From NCBI GenBank assembly GCA_050330635.1, contig JBHJNQ010000004.1, positions 82,092 to 146,091 on the forward strand: a stretch of 64,000 nucleotides of DNA. Reading direction: 5' to 3'. Position numbers and translations under genes: made by a program. The notes under the pieces were generated by a model, which was given only the letters and a program-made list of their open reading frames with translations, was not told where the DNA came from and ran no database searches. Below, in pieces: positions 15,450-23,971 of this stretch. The stretch is from CADEDH01 sp050330635. Its GTDB lineage: Bacteria; Actinomycetota; Acidimicrobiia; Acidimicrobiales; SZUA-35. Positions within the stretch are counted from its first letter, which is position 1. Every line of letters starts with the position of its first letter.

Positions 15450-16637
15450 ATGACCAATCCAGACGGACCGGTGGCGGGCTGGTACCCCGACCCCTACGAC
15501 GCCGACCAGCTGCGCTACTTCGACGGGCAGAACTGGACCGAGTCGGTGTCGCCCGCCGGCGGTGGCCCGGCCGCTCCGGAGGCGTCCGGTGCCTTCGGCC
15601 AGCCGGACCCGGGCTACTCCCCGTCTGGTGCCTTCGGCCAGCCATCGACCTCTACGCCCCAGTACGGTCAACCACCGGCCTACGCTCCCCAGTACGGCCA
15701 GCCCTACACGCCCGTCGATGGTACCGGTCTCGGTGACGTGGGCAGCTGGCTCGGCGAGTCGTTGTCGGCCTTGTTCTCCCGGGTCGTCCCCCTGACCCTC
15801 CTGCTGTTCGTGGTCCCCGCCATCGGAACCGTGGCCGCCGCCCTCCTGGCCCTCACGGCCATCGACGGGCTCGTCTACGAGCGAGGCCCCGACCGGTTCA
15901 CCGGCTTCGAGCCCGGTCCCCTGATCCTGGCGGGGGCGATCATCGCCATCGTCGCCCTCGTCGGCCTCGTCACGTGGCTGGGCGCCCACCATCAGATGTA
16001 CAGCACCCACGTGGGAACACCGGCCACCGTCGGACGTTCGTTGTCGGTCGGCCTGGCCCGCCTGCCCCGGGCCATCGGCTACGGGCTGCTGCTCGCCCTC
16101 GGCGTCGTCGCCGCCTACGCCGCCGTCGTCGTCCTCGTGGTGGTGGCGGCCGGGGTGGGGGAGGGCGCCGGGATCCTCGTCGGCGTTCTCGTCGGCCTCA
16201 CGGCGTTGATCGCCCTCTTCTGGGTCGGGATCCGTCTGTCGTTCTTGGCGGTGGCGGTGGCCGTCGACACCCGCACGAACCCATTCTCGGCGTCGTGGAG
16301 CGCCACCCGCGGGCGGTTCTGGGCGGTGTTCGGTCGGCTTCTCCTGGTCGGCGTCGCCAGCTACATCGTCTCGTTCGTGTTCCAGTTCGCCGCCAACGGT
16401 GTCCTCACCGTCTCCCTGCCCAGCTACCTGGACACCACCGCCGACGGCGATGTGATCATCAACGGGGTCGACGTCGCCGCGGTCGATGTCCTCCGCTTCG
16501 GCGACCTCCTCCCCAGCACCGGCGTGATGCTGGTGACGCTCCTGCTCTACGTGTTGGGTCAGGCGGCCAGCCAGGCCCTCACCGTCTCCGCCATGACCGG
16601 CCTCTACGCCAGGGCGGGCGGTCCGGCCGAGGTGTGA
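15450..16637 (+). CDS. DUF2510 domain multi-pass membrane protein
   Basis: A 395-residue protein. Residues 8-35 are a DUF2510 motif (AGWYPDPYDADQLRYFDGQNW, with a small difference at its ends), a short Trp-rich domain common on actinobacterial membrane proteins. A Pro/Gln/Gly/Tyr-rich linker follows to about residue 90, including repeated GAFGQP and PQYGQP. Then come about six membrane helices (about 108-130, 150-172, 200-235, 240-262, 300-322, 360-382). The fold of the membrane part resembles glycerophosphoryl-diester-phosphodiesterase or DUF975-like membrane domains but I cannot assign it. The ATG at 15450 follows AGGGGAC; a start 42 bases earlier is less likely. The function is unknown. 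The last codons are echoed in the repeat downstream. Confidence 0.75.
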   Translation: MTNPDGPVAGWYPDPYDADQLRYFDGQNWTESVSPAGGGPAAPEASGAFGQPDPGYSPSGAFGQPSTSTPQYGQPPAYAPQYGQPYTPVDGTGLGDVGSWLGESLSALFSRVVPLTLLLFVVPAIGTVAAALLALTAIDGLVYERGPDRFTGFEPGPLILAGAIIAIVALVGLVTWLGAHHQMYSTHVGTPATVGRSLSVGLARLPRAIGYGLLLALGVVAAYAAVVVLVVVAAGVGEGAGILVGVLVGLTALIALFWVGIRLSFLAVAVAVDTRTNPFSASWSATRGRFWAVFGRLLLVGVASYIVSFVFQFAANGVLTVSLPSYLDTTADGDVIINGVDVAAVDVLRFGDLLPSTGVMLVTLLLYVLGQAASQALTVSAMTGLYARAGGPAEV

Positions 16638-16708
16638 GCCGGTCGGCGGGGCCGGCATCTCGTGCTGGTCCTGCCTCCGGCCGTACCTCGTCCGCTCCCC
16701 GGGCGGGC

Positions 16709-16744
16709 CGAGGTGTGGCCCGAGGTGTGGGTCGAGGTGTGGGT
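16709..16744. repeat. 12-bp tandem repeat echoing the DUF2510 gene end
   Basis: CGAGGTGTGGCC, CGAGGTGTGGGT and CGAGGTGTGGGT abut. The preceding gene ends CCGAGGTGTGAGCC (stop TGA at 16635-16637), so the repeat looks like copies of the gene end placed about 75 bases downstream in the convergent gap. Confidence 0.8.
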
Positions 16745-16755
16745 CGGCCCGGAGC

Positions 16756-18243
16756 TCAGCCCGGTCGGACGTCCTGGCGTCGGGTCCGGCCCACCAGCAG
16801 GCCGCCGACCACGGCCACCAGGCCGTAGCCGAGCACGGGCCAGTAGCCGACCCGGCTGGCCAGGGTCCGCCCGTCCCGCAGCTCGACCGTCGAGATCAGG
16901 GTGGCCCGCTCCCCGATCCCGGTCCGCTGCTCGACCCCACCGTCGGGGTCGACCACGGCCGAGAAGCCGGTGGGGGCCACCTGCAGCACCCACCGGTCGT
17001 TCTCGATGGCCCGAAGCCGATTCGAGGCCAGCTGCTGGGTCTGGACCTGCGTCAACCAGTACGAGGAACCGTTGGTGGGGTTGGTCAGCACCAGTGCCCC
17101 CTCCCGCACGGCGTGGCGGCTCCTCGTCTCGAAGAAGCCCTCCCACGAGATCGACACCCCGATCTTGCCGACCGGGGTGTCGAGCACCGGCGCGGCCTCG
17201 CCGACCACGACGTCACGACCCGGGATGTCGTCGTTGAACTGCTCGATCAGCCCGCGCAGGGGTACGTACTCGCCGAACGGGACGAGCTTCACCTTGTCGT
17301 AGCGGTCGATCTCCGCGCCGTTGGGGGTGATGGTCGACTGGTAGTTGACGGTGTTGCGGTCCGAGATCGGCAGGAACCACCCGGCGATCACGCTGGCGTC
17401 GTTGTCGGCCGCCACCTGCTCGACCAGGGCCCGGGCGTCGGACTCACTCAGGAACCGCCCCGGGTTAACGACGTTTTCCGGCCAGACGATGAGATCGACC
17501 GGTCGCGCGAGGAAGCGGCTCGCCTCGACGTGGCGAGCCAGCACCACCGGCTGCTGGTCCGAGGAGGCCCGGGTCCGCTGGGGTCCACCGCCCTGCACGA
17601 GGGCCACCTCCACGGTGTCGACCACCCCCGATCGAGGGTGGGCCACCCCGGCTACGGCCAGGAGCGCCACGACGGCGGCGCCGAGAGCCGCCGGCCGGAG
17701 CCGGCGGTGGGCGGCGGCGGCCAACGCCTGCCCGCCGACCACGACCCCCACCACGACGAGCAACGGCCCCCCGACCCGGGCCGCCTGCCCCAGGGGGGTG
17801 GCGACCTGGGTCAACGCCAGGTGGGCGAGGGGAACCCCGCCGAGGGGCCAGGTCCAGCGGGCCAGCTCGGCCACCGCCATCGCCCCCGGCAGGACCAGCC
17901 GCCGGCCCCGTCCGGCGGGGGTGACCGCGGCGGCGAGACCGAAGTAGCAGGCGAAGATCGCCCCCGCCACCACATAGCCGGGGGCGGTCAGGTCGTACAT
18001 CCACAGGGTGGCGGGGTAGAGCCAGGCCGCCGTCACCAGCCACGTCCGGGCGAAGCGGGAGCGCCACGACCGGCCGGCGATGAGATCATCGAGGAGGGCG
18101 ACACCGACGAAGACCGAGGGCCACCATCCCCAGGGTGGGAGGGCGGCAGCGATGGCGAGGCCGGCCACGATGGCCCGCAAGGCGACGAACGCCCACCGAT
18201 CTCGGTTCCGGCCATCGGTCACGGTCGGTCGATCGTCGGTCAT
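16756..18243 (-). CDS. lnt: Apolipoprotein N-acyltransferase-like protein without the catalytic Cys
   Basis: A 495-residue membrane protein of the Lnt family, which adds the third acyl chain to lipoproteins. The N-terminal half has about six to eight membrane helices; residues 225-460 form the periplasmic carbon-nitrogen hydrolase domain. The catalytic Glu is in DLIVWPENVVNPG (Glu256) and the Lys in DKVKLVPFGEYVPLR (about 317). In Lnt the nucleophile lies in a G-x-x-I-C-Y-E motif; here IGVSISWEGFFETR has Ser366 (codon 17146-17148) at that place. RLRAIENDRWVLQVAPTGFS matches the later family motif. A GAGG stands before the ATG at 18243; 18282 is an alternative start. It is last in the hemE-hemY operon. 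Activity is uncertain. Confidence 0.82.
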   Translation of the reverse strand: MTDDRPTVTDGRNRDRWAFVALRAIVAGLAIAAALPPWGWWPSVFVGVALLDDLIAGRSWRSRFARTWLVTAAWLYPATLWMYDLTAPGYVVAGAIFACYFGLAAAVTPAGRGRRLVLPGAMAVAELARWTWPLGGVPLAHLALTQVATPLGQAARVGGPLLVVVGVVVGGQALAAAAHRRLRPAALGAAVVALLAVAGVAHPRSGVVDTVEVALVQGGGPQRTRASSDQQPVVLARHVEASRFLARPVDLIVWPENVVNPGRFLSESDARALVEQVAADNDASVIAGWFLPISDRNTVNYQSTITPNGAEIDRYDKVKLVPFGEYVPLRGLIEQFNDDIPGRDVVVGEAAPVLDTPVGKIGVSISWEGFFETRSRHAVREGALVLTNPTNGSSYWLTQVQTQQLASNRLRAIENDRWVLQVAPTGFSAVVDPDGGVEQRTGIGERATLISTVELRDGRTLASRVGYWPVLGYGLVAVVGGLLVGRTRRQDVRPG

Positions 18244-18295
18244 CGCCCTCGCGTTTCCGGCCGTCACCGTCACCGGGGCCATGGTCGTCGTTCCG

Positions 18296-19675
18296 TCACC
18301 CGAGCTGGTCGACGAGCGAACGGGCCGCCTGGCGTCCCCCGTCGATGCAGGCCGGGATGCCGATCCCCCGGTAGGCGGCCCCTACCAGGCGGACGGTGGG
18401 GGCGTCGGCCGCCACCGCCGATTCGGCCCGGTCGATGCGGGCCCCGTGACCCGGCTGGTACTGGGGGAGCGCCCCGATCCAGCGGTGGACCCGGATGGCG
18501 TTCGGCTCCCCGGTGACGGGCACGACGGCCGACAGCTCGCCGAGCAGGTGGGCCACGAGCTCGTCGTCGCCCATGGCCAAGGCCCGCTCGTCGCCGAAGC
18601 GGCCCGAGGTCAGTCGGATGAGCACCGTCCCCGGCCGCCGGTAGTGGGCCCACTTCGTGCTGAACCAGGTTGACGCCGTGAGCACCGTCCCCCCGACGCG
18701 GGGGAACAGGATGCCGGAGGCGTCGAGCTCCCAGGCGACGGCGTGGCGGGGCAGCTCGGCCGTGACCTGGGCCACCGAGGCGTACTCGATCGAGTCGAGC
18801 TCCTTGGCCGCCGCAGGGCTCAGCGGGGCGAGCAGCTCGGCCGTGACCGGGGCCGGGGTGGCCACGATGACGGCGTCGTGGTCGTCGACGGCGGTGGCCA
18901 GGTCGCTCACCGGTGACTCGAGACGCAGGATGGCCCGCTCCCGCAGCGACTCGACGAGGGCGTCGACGATGCGGGAGATGCCGCCCGGTAGCCCGTGGAA
19001 CACCGGCTGATCATCGGCCGCTCCCAGCGTCGGGCCGGTGCCGGGTCGGAGGGCCCGCAGCCCCTCGATGAGCGACGGCCCCCGGGCCATGGCCGCCGCC
19101 AGGAGGGGCGCTCCCGCCTCCAGGCTCAGACGGTCGAGGTCGGAGGCGTTGATGCCCCCGAGGATCGGGTCGACCAGCAGGTCGGTGACCTCGTCGCCGA
19201 GGCGGGCCCGACACAGCGCCCCCACCGAGACGTCACCGTCGACCCGGTCGAGCTCGCTCGGGGGGCCGGTCAGGTCCTCGGCCGCCCTGGCCACCCCCTC
19301 GGCCGAGATCAGGCCGGAGGCGGTCAGTGCCTCCAGATCGGTCGGAACCCCCAGCATCGAATGGGACGGCAGAGGATGGAGGGCCCCATCGCGGTTCAGG
19401 TACGCCGGCACCGGCGCCACGGGGCTGGTCAACTCGTCGGCCAGGCCGAGGTCGGCGCAGAGCCGACGGCCCGGCTCGACCCGGGCCAGAAACGTGTCGG
19501 GTCCGGCGTCGACCATCCGGTCGCCGACGGGGCTCGTCAGGATCTTGCCGCCCCACCGGTCGCTGGCCTCGTCGATCTCGACGTCCCAGCCGGCGTCGGC
19601 CAGGTCGAAGGCGGCGCACAGCCCGGCGATCCCCCCACCGACCACGAGGACCCGTCGTCGGCCACCGGCGCTCAC
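18296..19675 (-). CDS. hemY: Protoporphyrinogen/coproporphyrinogen oxidase (HemY/CgoX type)
   Basis: A 459-residue FAD enzyme of haem synthesis, oxidising coproporphyrinogen III (or protoporphyrinogen IX) to the porphyrin. In actinobacteria the coproporphyrin route (CgoX) is usual. The N-terminal dinucleotide motif is VLVVGGGIAGLCAAFDLADA, followed by a flavin-binding Glu-rich strand and SDRWGGKI. Also typical are VDAGPDTFLA, the LVDPILGGINASDLDRLS segment (about 167-184), FHGLPGGISRIVDAL, and the C-terminal GAAYRGIGIPACIDGGRQAA that closes on FAD. The GTG start overlaps the hemE stop (GTGA), so the two are coupled. The symbol could equally be hemG or cgoX. Confidence 0.93.
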   Translation of the reverse strand: MSAGGRRRVLVVGGGIAGLCAAFDLADAGWDVEIDEASDRWGGKILTSPVGDRMVDAGPDTFLARVEPGRRLCADLGLADELTSPVAPVPAYLNRDGALHPLPSHSMLGVPTDLEALTASGLISAEGVARAAEDLTGPPSELDRVDGDVSVGALCRARLGDEVTDLLVDPILGGINASDLDRLSLEAGAPLLAAAMARGPSLIEGLRALRPGTGPTLGAADDQPVFHGLPGGISRIVDALVESLRERAILRLESPVSDLATAVDDHDAVIVATPAPVTAELLAPLSPAAAKELDSIEYASVAQVTAELPRHAVAWELDASGILFPRVGGTVLTASTWFSTKWAHYRRPGTVLIRLTSGRFGDERALAMGDDELVAHLLGELSAVVPVTGEPNAIRVHRWIGALPQYQPGHGARIDRAESAVAADAPTVRLVGAAYRGIGIPACIDGGRQAARSLVDQLG

Positions 19676-20733
19676 CGATCACTGGTCCCGGCGACCGGCG
19701 GGGCGATCGCCCGACCCTCGGCGTGGACGAGGTCGACGACCCGTTCGAGGATCTCGGGGTCGGTCTGGGGCAGGACCCCGTGGCCGAGGTTGAAGATGTG
19801 GCCCGGATGGCCGCCGTTGTCGGCCAGGACACGGCGTACCTCGGCGGCCACGGTGTCCCACGGGGCGAGGCACAGGGCGGGATCGAGGTTGCCCTGGAGG
19901 GCGACCCGGCCCCCGGTGCGCTCCCGGGCCACCGTCAGCGGTGTCCGCCAGTCGACCCCCACGACGCTGGCCCCGGCGTCGGCGAACTGGTCGAGCAGCT
20001 CACCGGTGTTGATGCCGAAGTGGATGGAGGGTACGCCCAGCTCGGCCATGGCGGCCAGGATGCGGGCGCTGTGGGGGGCGACGAGGCGCCGGTAGTGGTC
20101 GGGGTGGAGGGCGCCGGCCCACGAGTCGAACAGCTGGACCACCGCCGCCCCCGCCGCCACCTGGGCGGTGAGGGTGGTGATGGCGAGGTCGGCCAGCCGG
20201 TCGCACAGCCGGTGCCACAGGTCGGGTTCCGACGCCATCAGCGACTTGACCTTGGCGTGATCGCGCGACGGGCGGCCCTCGACCAGGTAGGCGGCCAGGG
20301 TGAACGGGGCCCCGGCGAAGCCGATGAGGGGAACGGTCAGCTCGTCGACCAGGAGTTTGACGGTGGCCGTCTGGAAGTCGAGGTCGTCGGGGTCGAGGGG
20401 GCGGAGGCGGTCGAGGTCGGCGGCCGAGGCGAAGGGGCGCTCGCATTCGGGCCCCACCCCGGGGGTGATGTCGATACCGAAGCCGCTGGCCCACACCGGG
20501 GTCACGATGTCGGAGAACAGGATTGCGGCGTCGACCCCGTAGCGGCGGACCGGTTGGAGGGTGATCTCCGCCGCCCGTTCGGGGTCGGCGATGGCGTCGA
20601 GGATCGTGCCATCGCCCCGAACCGGGAAGTACTCGGGGAGTGATCGTCCGGCCTGCCGCATGAACCAGATCGGGACCCGTTCGCCCGGTTCCTGCCTGAT
20701 GGCCCGAAGCAGCGCCGACTCGTTTGCCGTCAT
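19672..20733 (-). CDS. hemE: Uroporphyrinogen decarboxylase
   Basis: A 353-residue cytoplasmic enzyme that removes four carboxyl groups from uroporphyrinogen III to give coproporphyrinogen III. Signatures: PIWFMRQAGRSLPEY (about 21-35, the substrate-binding RQAGR), ILFSDIVTPVWASGFGID with the key Asp, GFAGAPFTLAAYLVEG (about 133-148), and the C-terminal FNLGHGVLPQTDPE. Length is normal for the family. The start was set at the ATG at 20733 because TAGCGT stands seven bases upstream; a GTG nine bases earlier is possible. It leads the hemE-hemY-lnt operon and is divergent from helD. Confidence 0.96.
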   Translation of the reverse strand: MTANESALLRAIRQEPGERVPIWFMRQAGRSLPEYFPVRGDGTILDAIADPERAAEITLQPVRRYGVDAAILFSDIVTPVWASGFGIDITPGVGPECERPFASAADLDRLRPLDPDDLDFQTATVKLLVDELTVPLIGFAGAPFTLAAYLVEGRPSRDHAKVKSLMASEPDLWHRLCDRLADLAITTLTAQVAAGAAVVQLFDSWAGALHPDHYRRLVAPHSARILAAMAELGVPSIHFGINTGELLDQFADAGASVVGVDWRTPLTVARERTGGRVALQGNLDPALCLAPWDTVAAEVRRVLADNGGHPGHIFNLGHGVLPQTDPEILERVVDLVHAEGRAIAPPVAGTSDR

Positions 20734-20740
20734 CGGGGTC

Positions 20741-20746
20741 ACGCTA
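20741..20746 (-). promoter_or_regulatory. Leaderless -10 element of hemE
   Basis: TAGCGT on the minus strand ends seven bases before the ATG at 20733. Confidence 0.5.
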
Positions 20747-20844
20747 CCCGGCCCGCCCCGCCGATCGGGCCCGGAGAGGGCCCGATGCGTGACCGGACGC
20801 TCCAGGCCTTACCATGGGAGACCCCCCCATTCGTCAGGAGTGCG

Positions 20845-22998
20845 GTGACTGACCCGGATCCCGAGCTGGCTGCCGAGCAAGCCCACATCGATTTCGCCTA
20901 CGAGCGTCTCGACCAGGCCCGTGACGACGCCGTTCGGTTGAAGGGGATGGTCGAGGTCGGCGTGGGTGGCACCAACCAGGCCCGTTGGGAGCGTGAGGTC
21001 ATCAACGAGAGCATCGTGGCCCGGCTCCACCAGCTCGAGTTGGGGGAACGGTCCCTGTGTTTCGGTCGCATCGACCAGTACGAGGAGGCCGGAGGGGGGA
21101 GCTACCACATCGGCCGGGTGGCGGTGGCGAGCGAGACCCAGGAGCCACTGATCGTCGACTGGCGGGCCCCGGTGGCCGAGTCGTTCTACCGGGCGACCGG
21201 CGGCGACCCCCAGGGTCTGGTCCGCCGCCGCCACTTCGTCTCCCGGGGCCGCGTCCTGCTCGCCCTGGAGGATGAGTTCTTCGGTGAGGCGGCGGCGGGA
21301 ACCGGCACGATCACCGTCAACGGTCGGGAGCTGCGGGGCCACGGGGCCCTCATCTCCGCCCTCGAGGAGGGGCGCACGGGTCGCCTGGGCGACATCATCG
21401 GCACCATCCAGGCCGAACAGGACGAGATCATCCGGGCTTCGCTGCCCGGCGTCCTCGTCGTCCAGGGCGGCCCCGGTACCGGCAAGACGGTCGTGGCCCT
21501 GCACCGGGCCGCCTACCTGCTCTACACCCACCGCTTCCCCCTCGACGGCCAGGGTGTCCTCGTTGTCGGCCCCAACCGGCTGTTCCTCGGCTACATCGAG
21601 CAGGTCCTGCCCTCCCTCGGCGAGGCCGGGGTGGAGATGGCGGTCCTGGCCGACCTGGTACGGGGCGTGCGGGTGGCGGGACGTGACGAGCTGGTGGCCG
21701 GGCGGGTCAAGGGCGACCTCCGGATGGTGCAGCTCGTGCGGCGAGCCCTCAGCGACCGCCAACGCCCCCTGCGTCGCGAGCTCGTCATCGGGATCGGGGC
21801 CCGACGTGTCCGTCTGAGCGTGGAGCGGAGCGCGTCGATCGTGTCGGAGGCCCGCCGCCGCTACCGGACCCACAACGCCGCCCGCAAGTACGTGGTGGGT
21901 TCGTTCTTCGATGCCCTGGCCGAGAGCCATCCCGACGACATGGGTGCTGCCGCCATCCGCGACCAGTTGGCCGATCACGCCGACGTCAGGACCGCCCTCA
22001 ACTGGATGTGGCCGGTGCTGACCCCGGCCCAGCTGCTCCACGACCTGTACGGGTCGCCTTCCCTGATCCGCTCGGCCGGGGCGAAGCTGACGGCGGCCGA
22101 GCGGGCGTCGCTCCATCGACCATGGCAGGACGGGATGGACGCCGACCGGGTGGTGTGGACCGTCGACGACGTCCCCGTTCTCGACGAGGCCCGGGAGATC
22201 CTCGGACCCCGTCCCCGACGACGGGGCGACGACGACTTCCGGACGTTCGGCCACATCGTGGTCGACGAAGCCCAGGACCTGTCACCCATGCAGCTCCGGA
22301 TGCTGACCCGGCGGTCACTCAACGGTTCGATGACGATCGTCGGCGACATCGCCCAGTCGACGGGGGCGTGGGCCCACAGCGGCTGGGACGAGATCCTGGA
22401 GCACCTGCCCGACCGTCGCCCGCCGCAGTTCGCCGAGTTGACCGTCGGCTACCGGATCCCGGGCCCCACGATGGACATGGCGGCCCACATCCTGCGCGAG
22501 GCGGCCCCCGAGCTGTCACCGCCGGTGTCGGTCAGGGCCGAGGGCGACGATCCCCGGTTGGTCCGGGTGGAGGATGGGCGGGCGTTGACCGATGCCGTCG
22601 TGGCCACCGTGACCGCCGAGGTGGCCGAGGCCGGGGCCGGGAACGTGGCCGTGATCTGCCCCCGCTCGCTCTACGACGACGTGGTCGACGCCTTCGACGC
22701 CGCCGGGGTCGAGATCGGTCGGGCCCCTCGCGACGGGCTCGACCGTCAGGTCACCGTCGTCCCCGTGCACCTGGTGAAGGGTCTCGAGGTCGACGCCGCC
22801 GTCGTGGTCGAACCGGCCGCCATCCACGGCGACGAACCCCAGGGGGCCCGCTCGCTCTACGTGGCCTGTACCCGGGCCACGAAGCGGCTCACCCTGGTGG
22901 CCCAGCGTCCCCTGCCGGAGGTCCTCCGCCCCGCCCTGGACGGCGCCGCTTCCACCAATGGCGACGGGGGCGCCGCCGTCGTCACGACCCGGCGGTGA
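20845..22998 (+). CDS. helD: HelD-type RNA polymerase-associated UvrD-like helicase
   Basis: A 717-residue SF1 ATPase of the HelD/HelR family. These bind stalled or drug-blocked RNA polymerase, prise it open and recycle it; relatives give rifampicin tolerance. The N-terminal arm (about 1-75, LAAEQAHIDFAYERLDQARD) is coiled coil and enters the secondary channel. IVDWRAPVAESFY and the Walker A GGPGTGKTVVALHRAAYLLY (about 209-228) follow. A specific insertion precedes HIVVDEAQDLSPMQLRML (Walker B, about 470-487). The C-terminal VHLVKGLEVDAAVVVEP and LYVACTRATKRL are the late UvrD motifs. The GTG start at 20845 has AGGAG five bases upstream and a possible -10 TACCAT at 20810. The start 60 bases upstream lacks an SD. 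Confidence 0.92.
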   Translation: MTDPDPELAAEQAHIDFAYERLDQARDDAVRLKGMVEVGVGGTNQARWEREVINESIVARLHQLELGERSLCFGRIDQYEEAGGGSYHIGRVAVASETQEPLIVDWRAPVAESFYRATGGDPQGLVRRRHFVSRGRVLLALEDEFFGEAAAGTGTITVNGRELRGHGALISALEEGRTGRLGDIIGTIQAEQDEIIRASLPGVLVVQGGPGTGKTVVALHRAAYLLYTHRFPLDGQGVLVVGPNRLFLGYIEQVLPSLGEAGVEMAVLADLVRGVRVAGRDELVAGRVKGDLRMVQLVRRALSDRQRPLRRELVIGIGARRVRLSVERSASIVSEARRRYRTHNAARKYVVGSFFDALAESHPDDMGAAAIRDQLADHADVRTALNWMWPVLTPAQLLHDLYGSPSLIRSAGAKLTAAERASLHRPWQDGMDADRVVWTVDDVPVLDEAREILGPRPRRRGDDDFRTFGHIVVDEAQDLSPMQLRMLTRRSLNGSMTIVGDIAQSTGAWAHSGWDEILEHLPDRRPPQFAELTVGYRIPGPTMDMAAHILREAAPELSPPVSVRAEGDDPRLVRVEDGRALTDAVVATVTAEVAEAGAGNVAVICPRSLYDDVVDAFDAAGVEIGRAPRDGLDRQVTVVPVHLVKGLEVDAAVVVEPAAIHGDEPQGARSLYVACTRATKRLTLVAQRPLPEVLRPALDGAASTNGDGGAAVVTTRR

Positions 22999-23025
22999 CC
23001 GCCGTGAAGGCGATGCCGGAGATGG

Positions 23026-23958
23026 TCAGGTGCCGGCCAGTTCGGCCACGACGGGGGCGAACGCCTCGAACTCCTCGACCCCGACCACGATGTAGCTGAA
23101 GCCCCAACGCTGCCGCCGCTCCCGCAGGTCGTCGGCGATCTGGGCCGGTGTGCCGACCATGGCCAGGGGGGAGCCGAGGCCCTCTTCCACGGTGAGCCCG
23201 AGCCCGCCCGCCAGGGCGTCGGCCACGGACCGGCGGTTGTCGGTGACCTGGACGATGAACGTCCGGACCTGGAGCTCGATCCGATCGAACCGGTCGTCCG
23301 CCCCCTCTCGCACCCAGCTCAGCTTCTGGTCGAAGCGCTCGGCCGTGGCGTCGCGGGCGATGTCAGCGGTGATGGCCCCGGCCGTGAGATCGAAGTTGAC
23401 ACCGACGATGTCGGCCAGGCGGCCGGCGGTGCGGAGCATGCGGGGCCCGCCCCCGCCGATGAGGAACGGGGGGTGGGGGCGCTGCGGGGGCTTCGGTAGG
23501 CCTTCGAGACCGTCGATCGTGTAGTGGGTGCCGTGGTGGGTGAGGGGCCCGTCGGCGAAGAGACCCCGGAGCACCTCGACCGCCTCCACCAACCGCTCGA
23601 TTCGGACGCCGGGCCGGTCGAGGACCATCCCGGCCTGGGTGTAGTCGCTGGTCATCCAGCCGGCCCCCAGCCCCAGCTCGAGCCGACCCTCCGACAACAG
23701 GTCGAGGGTGGCGGCCTCCTTGGCCAGGACCACCGGGTGGCGGTAGTCGTTGCACCACACCAGGGTCCCGATCCGGAGGGTCTCGGTGGCGTCGGCCGCC
23801 GCCATCAGGGCCACGGTGGGGGCGAGCTGATCGTCGAAGTGGTCGGACATCGTGAGGCTGCTGTAGCCCCGGTCCTCGACGGCGCGGGCCAGCGCCACCC
23901 ACTCCGCCCGGGAGCCGGCAGCCTTGGTCTGCACGCCGAAGCGAAACGGTCGGGTCAT
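23026..23958 (-). CDS. LLM class F420-dependent oxidoreductase
   Basis: A 310-residue flavin/deazaflavin enzyme with the luciferase-like TIM barrel. FRFGVQTKAAGSRAEWV opens the barrel, SLTMSDHFDDQLAP carries the conserved Asp-His, and RIGTLVWCNDYRHPVVLAKE, GRLELGLGAGWM (about 100-111), PFLIGGGGPRMLRTAGRLAD are family motifs. The pattern matches the MSMEG_2516-type subfamily as I recall it. The substrate is unknown; F420 use is inferred from family and lineage. The ATG at 23958 is leaderless: its -10 hexamer TAGGCT contains the TAG stop of the MFS gene just upstream. So the gene can be read alone or as part of MFS read-through. Confidence 0.88.
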   Translation of the reverse strand: MTRPFRFGVQTKAAGSRAEWVALARAVEDRGYSSLTMSDHFDDQLAPTVALMAAADATETLRIGTLVWCNDYRHPVVLAKEAATLDLLSEGRLELGLGAGWMTSDYTQAGMVLDRPGVRIERLVEAVEVLRGLFADGPLTHHGTHYTIDGLEGLPKPPQRPHPPFLIGGGGPRMLRTAGRLADIVGVNFDLTAGAITADIARDATAERFDQKLSWVREGADDRFDRIELQVRTFIVQVTDNRRSVADALAGGLGLTVEEGLGSPLAMVGTPAQIADDLRERRQRWGFSYIVVGVEEFEAFAPVVAELAGT

Positions 23959-23965
23959 GGTCGGC

Positions 23966-23971
23966 AGCCTA
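23966..23971 (-). promoter_or_regulatory. Leaderless -10 built on the MFS gene stop codon
   Basis: TAGGCT (minus strand) begins with the TAG stop of the MFS gene (23969-23971) and ends seven bases before the ATG of the F420 oxidoreductase gene. Confidence 0.5.
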
